Shown piece by piece: positions 5,851 to 8,323 of a DNA stretch of 8,323 nt. Location of the stretch: the NCBI GenBank assembly GCA_031272575.1, contig JAISTO010000152.1, positions 1-8,323 of the forward strand, in the 5' to 3' direction. Origin of the DNA: Treponema sp. (GTDB taxonomy: Bacteria; Spirochaetota; Spirochaetia; Treponematales; Breznakiellaceae). Below the pieces are notes generated by a model. It did no database searches. It saw nothing but the letters and a program-made list of their open reading frames with translations, and was not told the origin of the DNA. Numbering within the stretch: position 1 is the stretch's first letter; every line of letters begins with the position of its first letter. The translations under genes were made by a program, and so were the position numbers.

Positions 5851-7329
5851 AGCGCCCCTGCCTGCCAGGTAGCCTGCCAACTGGGTGAGCGCGTCTTCCC
5901 GCGCCGTCTCCCCCCGCCACAGTTTCAGTTCGATGACAAACTCGTCCCGGCCATAGTTCACCACGATGTCCATGCGCTGCAGGTTCGTCAGTTGGCTCTC
6001 GATGTGGTAAAAGCCGTCCCCGTTGATCAGCGGCGCGAGGTAGGACAGAAAGAGGAGCCGCCCGTGCCGTTCGAAAAAGTCCGCGTCCCGCTCCGTGTAG
6101 ATTGTGCGGAAATGCCGGGCGAACTTCCGCAGCGCCAGTTCCATGTCGAAACGCCCCTCCCTGACGACATCGTGTTTCAGCACGCCGCTCTGCATGGTCT
6201 GCCGCCGGCTGCGGTCGTCTTCGCGGGACATGAAGTAATCACATATACAGAGTTCAAACACTCTGTTGTGCACCAGTACCTTGCCATCCGCAACTTTAAG
6301 GAAGCAGAACATCAAAGCCCAACTGAGCGTAGGATTGTAAGGGGAGTACGCTTTTTCGGCGCCCCGGATAAGAATATCGTAGACATAGTCGTACAGGTCC
6401 TGGTACATTTCCATGTTTTTGAAAATGTCGTCGAAGAGGGTGTTCCGCTCGTCCAGCAGCAGTTTTACCGCGTGGAAGATACCCTCGTTGTTCCACTTTT
6501 TTTCGGCGCTGCCGTCGATGAGCATACAGATGCGGGACACGAGGAAAGGATAGCCGCTCGTCCAGCGGTAGATTTCTTCCGCTATGCCCGCGATGTCCAT
6601 GCCGGTATGATGATCCGCCTCGTACTCGCTGAGCATGGTGGCAATCTCCGCAGGGTGAAACGACATATCCACGTCGAAGGGGGCCGCGATGTTCCAGGGG
6701 GAAATGTGGTCGGTGTTTTCCTGGGCCGCGGGCGTATAGATGCCCTCTTTTATCATCTTCATTTTGATGTTCCTGATGTCGACGACGCCGGCCAGGATAA
6801 CGCTTTGAAAGGTGAAGTCCCTGCCCGTGCTCCGCTTGAGATATTTGTCGCGGAGCAGCCCCAGGAACGAGAGATAGGTTCTGAGACTGATGAACGCGTC
6901 CGCCTCGTCGATCATAAGGACGATCTTCCGCCCCTCGCACATAGTGCTGAGGTGATCGTTCAAGGCGACGAAATCTTTCACCGACGGGTCCATCCAGCGC
7001 TCGATGTAGGCCGTTTCGCCGGCCACCGAGGTGAAGTGAAGCGCCCTTTGCACCAGCCGCAGGAAGACCGGGCAAAACGCCTCCTCGGTTTCGAAGGACG
7101 CCCTTCCCAGCCCCTCGAGGCTTATCCACACGCAGATGTAGTCATCCGCCAGGGCGCCGCAGAGCGCGTTGATCGTCGTCGTCTTGCCGTACTGCCGCCC
7201 CCGGTTGATCGTAAAGTAGAGGCCCTGGTCGATCATCGCGCGGATCTGGCGCACTTTGCCCGAAATGTCGACCATATAGTGTTTGTCCGGCACGCAGACG
7301 CCGGTGACATTGAATCGCCGTGTTTCCAT
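5743..7329 (-). CDS. AAA-ATPase fused to a PD-(D/E)XK nuclease-like domain
   Basis: 528 aa from ATG 7329. N-terminus RFNVTGVCVPDKHYMVDISGK (5-25) and Walker A INRGRQYGKTTT (41-52), Walker B KIVLMIDEAD (135-144) and LAGVVDIRN (179-187) are the pattern of the 'predicted AAA-ATPase' family often followed by DUF1703. The C-terminus has GFYHIESQ...RMDIVVNY...EFVIELKLWRG with Asp454, Glu467 and Lys469 as a PD-(D/E)XK core, Gln483 region QLAGYLAGRG and GYLVTFD. Both ATPase and nuclease residues look intact. The family is large and multicopy in Treponema, Clostridia and Bacteroidetes; its role is not established, and defence or mobile-element functions are only suspected. The start at 7329 is preferred over an in-frame ATG at 7365 because the -10 box lies between them and the family begins with this sequence. 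The mRNA appears leaderless. Confidence 0.88.
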   Translation of the reverse strand: METRRFNVTGVCVPDKHYMVDISGKVRQIRAMIDQGLYFTINRGRQYGKTTTINALCGALADDYICVWISLEGLGRASFETEEAFCPVFLRLVQRALHFTSVAGETAYIERWMDPSVKDFVALNDHLSTMCEGRKIVLMIDEADAFISLRTYLSFLGLLRDKYLKRSTGRDFTFQSVILAGVVDIRNIKMKMIKEGIYTPAAQENTDHISPWNIAAPFDVDMSFHPAEIATMLSEYEADHHTGMDIAGIAEEIYRWTSGYPFLVSRICMLIDGSAEKKWNNEGIFHAVKLLLDERNTLFDDIFKNMEMYQDLYDYVYDILIRGAEKAYSPYNPTLSWALMFCFLKVADGKVLVHNRVFELCICDYFMSREDDRSRRQTMQSGVLKHDVVREGRFDMELALRKFARHFRTIYTERDADFFERHGRLLFLSYLAPLINGDGFYHIESQLTNLQRMDIVVNYGRDEFVIELKLWRGETAREDALTQLAGYLAGRGASAGYLVTFDLRQEPHRTPKEEWVEAGPCRIFDVVL

Positions 7330-7335
7330 AGAGAG

Positions 7336-7371
7336 AGTATAGCACAAAGCGGCCCGGGATGGCAAGGGGGG
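7336..7371 (-). promoter_or_regulatory. Promoter of the ATPase-nuclease gene, probably leaderless
   Basis: Minus strand: -35 TTGCCA (7360-7365), 18 bp spacer, -10 TATACT (7336-7341) preceded by TGC. Only six bases (CTCTCT) separate the -10 from the ATG, so transcription should begin at or next to the A of ATG. C6 on the sense strand (plus G6, 7366-7371) abuts the -35. No Shine-Dalgarno is present. Confidence 0.65.
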
Positions 7372-7590
7372 CTAAAAGTCCCTGTCGTATCAGGCCGTGG
7401 GCAGCGCGGCCTTTCCCATCGTCTGCTGCTGTCGTTCGCAGTAGACGGCTTGGGCGGTACCCATGTTCAATATGCGCTTCCTCCTCTTTGCCGGCATTCC
7501 AAAGATCGATAGATTTCAGCATTATTGCCGCCTTTTTTTCCCGCCATAAACCAGAGTACCACGGTCGCGCCGCTCGCTGTAAAGTCATAA

Positions 7591-7622
7591 GGCGCCTGAC
7601 CACTTGAAAGTGGTCAGGCGCC
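7591..7622. repeat. Perfect 15-bp inverted repeat
   Basis: GGCGCCTGACCACTT (7591-7605) and AAGTGGTCAGGCGCC (7608-7622), separated by two bases; as RNA this is a 14 bp stem with a 4 nt loop. No long U-run follows on either strand (TTATGACTTT on the minus side), so it is a weak terminator at best. It may be a mobile palindrome, an RNA-stabilising element or a protein-binding site. Confidence 0.75.
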
Positions 7623-7771
7623 GGAGCAGCAACCGTGCGTTAAGCGATGCGGAAAATCCGCTGCGAAGCGCCGCTGCCACAGTACACTCAACCGAGCGCG
7701 AAGCGTGAAAGTTTCCCTCTTGATGCCACCGTGCGCGATAGCGCACACATAAATCAATACCTCTCGACAAA

Positions 7772-7793
7772 CACCCCGAAGGGTGCGCTTTTT
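7772..7793. terminator. Possible (bidirectional) terminator after the mazE-like gene
   Basis: Stem CACCC/GGGTG with a CGAA loop (TTCG on the minus strand) at 7772-7785. On the plus strand CGC and T5 follow (7786-7793); on the minus strand TTTGT follows. It lies about 16 bp past the antitoxin stop, where a transcript end is expected. Confidence 0.45.
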
Positions 7794-7800
7794 AGAGGGT

Positions 7801-8037
7801 TCACCTTACTTCAGCCCCTACAGCGGGACCGGTTTCAATCTCCGCATGAACATTTTCCTCGGTGATTTTTGACAACATCTCTGAAAGCGATGTTGACGCT
7901 TTAGGGGCAATGAGTATGCCGGCGTTTGTGCTGGTCATTTCAACACAAGCCCCATCTTTTAGGGACATGTTTTGCACAAAAAAGTTGGGAATTCTAATGC
8001 CCAAGCTATTGCCCCATTTCTTTACCATTGCTTCCAT
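7801..8037 (-). CDS. mazE: MazE-type (AbrB/SpoVT fold) antitoxin without adjacent toxin
   Basis: 78 aa. The N-terminal DNA-binding swapped-hairpin domain reads VKKWGNSLGIRIPNFFVQNM (5-24), with LKDGACVEM and ILIAPK following. The C-terminal toxin-binding tail SLSEMLSKITEENVHAEIETGPAVGAEV (50-77) is the MazE pattern (L..IT.EN.H.E...GP.VG.E). MazE neutralises the MazF endoribonuclease and represses its own promoter. GAGAGG at 8045-8050 lies seven bases before the ATG. MazF would normally start at or overlap the stop codon; here only a 16-codon GTG frame, hairpins and no MazF motif follow. The antitoxin is therefore orphan, has lost its toxin, or works with a toxin elsewhere. The gene is richer in A/T than the neighbouring ATPase gene. 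Confidence 0.87.
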   Translation of the reverse strand: MEAMVKKWGNSLGIRIPNFFVQNMSLKDGACVEMTSTNAGILIAPKASTSLSEMLSKITEENVHAEIETGPAVGAEVR

Positions 8038-8054
8038 TTCATAACCTCTCTATA

Positions 8055-8104
8055 GGCCGCGCTCGCGGCCAACATATATCGAACATTAACGCAAAGCGTT
8101 AATG
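8055..8104 (-). promoter_or_regulatory. Two hairpins in the mazE leader
   Basis: CATTAACGC (8084-8092) and GCGTTAATG (8096-8104) form a perfect 9 bp stem with a 3 nt loop. GGCCGCG (8055-8061) and CGCGGCC (8064-8070) form a second, ending five bases before the ribosome site. Both lie between the predicted transcript start (about 8112) and the ATG. Confidence 0.55.
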
Positions 8105-8118
8105 CAGCCTCCGTCTTT

Positions 8119-8148
8119 AGTATATACGAAGTTTATACTTCGTGTCGG
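8119..8148 (-). promoter_or_regulatory. mazE promoter with palindromic operator in the spacer
   Basis: Minus strand: -35 CCGACA (8143-8148, within a C5 run), 18 bp spacer, -10 TATACT (8119-8124). The spacer is almost filled by a perfect inverted repeat ACGAAGT-TTAT-ACTTCGT (8126-8143 on the plus strand), the right place and symmetry for autorepression by the dimeric antitoxin. A/T tracts (8150-8195) lie upstream, including AAAAAAGCGT repeated 20 bp apart (8159-8168 and 8179-8188). Confidence 0.6.
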
Positions 8149-8218
8149 GGGAAAAGTGAAAAAAGCGTAAATTTGGCAAAAAAAGCGTTTTTTACCCCAA
8201 AGGGGAGGCGCGGGGGAC

Positions 8219-8244
8219 TTTATTCCCCCTGTAGGGGGAATAAA
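8219..8244. repeat. Perfect 11-bp hairpin after the PIN gene
   Basis: TTTATTCCCCC (8219-8229) and GGGGGAATAAA (8234-8244) with a 4 nt loop, about 19 bp downstream of the PIN stop. On the minus strand AATAAAGTCC follows, so there is no clean U-run; the stem itself carries the A/T end. It may act as an mRNA 3' end or be a small palindromic repeat. A smaller CCCC-AAA-GGGG (8195-8205) lies next to it. Confidence 0.55.
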
Positions 8245-8262
8245 CCGAGCCGCAATGATGGG

Positions 8263-8323
8263 CTAACGAACAATTTTCAACCCAAGATATTGTTCCATGT
8301 AGTCAAAATCCTGGTCGTTGTGC
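8263..8323 (-). CDS. PIN-domain (VapC-like) toxin, last 19 codons
   Basis: The minus strand entering from the right edge reads HNDQDFDYMEQYLGLKIVR and stops at TAG (8263-8265). This is the C-terminal signature of PIN-domain ribonucleases (T/H-x-D-x-DF...LGL-x-IV), in which an Asp of the NDQDF motif belongs to the metal-binding acidic cluster. VapC toxins cleave RNA and are paired with an AbrB-, RHH- or Phd-type antitoxin normally encoded just upstream, here outside the window. The MazE-like gene 225 bp downstream has its own promoter and is probably a separate locus. Only the end is visible, so the family call rests on a short match. Confidence 0.7.
   Translation of the reverse strand, partial: HNDQDFDYMEQYLGLKIVR

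Larger units (their letters stand above)
7372..7800. other. Hairpin-rich intergenic region without a convincing gene
   Basis: About 430 bp between the ATPase promoter and the antitoxin stop. Minus-strand reading frames exist (for example MLKSIDLWNAGKEEEAHIEH, within 7440-7525, preceded by no good ribosome site and followed by shadow sequence), but none matches a family I know; a decayed gene is possible. The right half is packed with inverted repeats: 7591-7622, GCGGA/TCCGC (7649-7661), GTGCGC/GCGCAC (7731-7746) and 7772-7785. Confidence 0.5.

Noticed and set aside
5992..7512. 506-aa open frame on the plus strand
   Set aside because: Antisense to the ATPase-nuclease gene, low-complexity His/Val/Arg-rich translation, no ribosome site or motif.
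7142..7603. 153-aa minus-strand frame upstream of and overlapping the ATPase gene
   Set aside because: Its second half is the ATPase gene out of frame; the first ~50 residues resemble no family I know. Kept only as a note on the intergenic region.
7754..7804. 16-codon GTG frame overlapping the mazE stop (GTGA), in the place of mazF
   Set aside because: Too short, passes through the terminator-like hairpin, and has no MazF motif.
8126..8143. loxP-like recombination site
   Set aside because: Only one arm matches over 11 bases; the spacer is 4 instead of 8 bp and the element sits exactly in a promoter spacer, so an operator is more likely.
1..8323. CRISPR array, tRNA or rRNA genes, insertion sequence
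   Set aside because: No regularly spaced direct repeats, no cloverleaf or rRNA sequence and no transposase motif were seen on either strand.

Overview
The window looks like an accessory-flavoured stretch of a GC-rich bacterial chromosome. A spirochaete of the Treponema type is my best guess: the CsgG-fold lipoprotein, a Uma2-family gene, a fused AAA-ATPase/PD-(D/E)XK protein and toxin-antitoxin pieces are a familiar mix there, and poly-G tracts near promoters are described in treponemes. This is inference from gene content; no marker gene settles it. Nearly everything is on the minus strand; only the phosphopantetheinyl transferase gene is on the plus strand.

Layout, left to right. (1) The 5' part of a Uma2-family gene runs off the left edge; its promoter has two G6 tracts (C tracts on the sense strand) in the spacer. 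(2) A CsgG/LpoB-like lipoprotein gene (271-1329), more AT-rich than its neighbours, lies behind a ~400 nt leader (1330-1735). The leader starts at the best promoter in the window and holds four hairpins, a 46-codon ORF with a strong Shine-Dalgarno, and an 11-base G/C tract. (3) A palindromic REP-like hairpin (1831-1853) follows ftsH. (4) ftsH (1862-3715) encodes a membrane AAA zinc metalloprotease with all catalytic motifs. (5) A LacI-family regulator (3824-4852) is divergent from (6) a Sfp-type 4'-phosphopantetheinyl transferase (from 4981, plus). The transferase ends tail-to-tail against (7) an ATPase fused to a PD-(D/E)XK nuclease domain (5743-7329). (8) A hairpin-rich intergenic region of ~430 bp follows. 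(9) A MazE-type antitoxin gene (7801-8037) has no toxin gene after it, and a palindromic operator sits inside its promoter. (10) The last 19 codons of a PIN-domain (VapC-like) toxin lie at the right edge.

The genes do not form one pathway. FtsH and the lipoprotein point to envelope quality control or envelope assembly, the transferase to carrier-protein activation, and Uma2, the ATPase-nuclease, the MazE antitoxin and the PIN protein to the mobile/defence/toxin-antitoxin gene pool. What links them is promoter style: several minus-strand promoters carry an extended -10 (TGC before TAT or TAG), and four have a run of C placed against the -35 box. Two leaders are so short that the mRNAs may be leaderless or nearly so. 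Together with the G tracts inside the transferase gene and the lipoprotein leader, this suggests homopolymer-based switching of expression, which is the most interesting hypothesis here. I did not find a clear new multi-gene system. The best candidate for something undescribed is the leader RNA/small ORF with its C11 tract in front of the lipoprotein.
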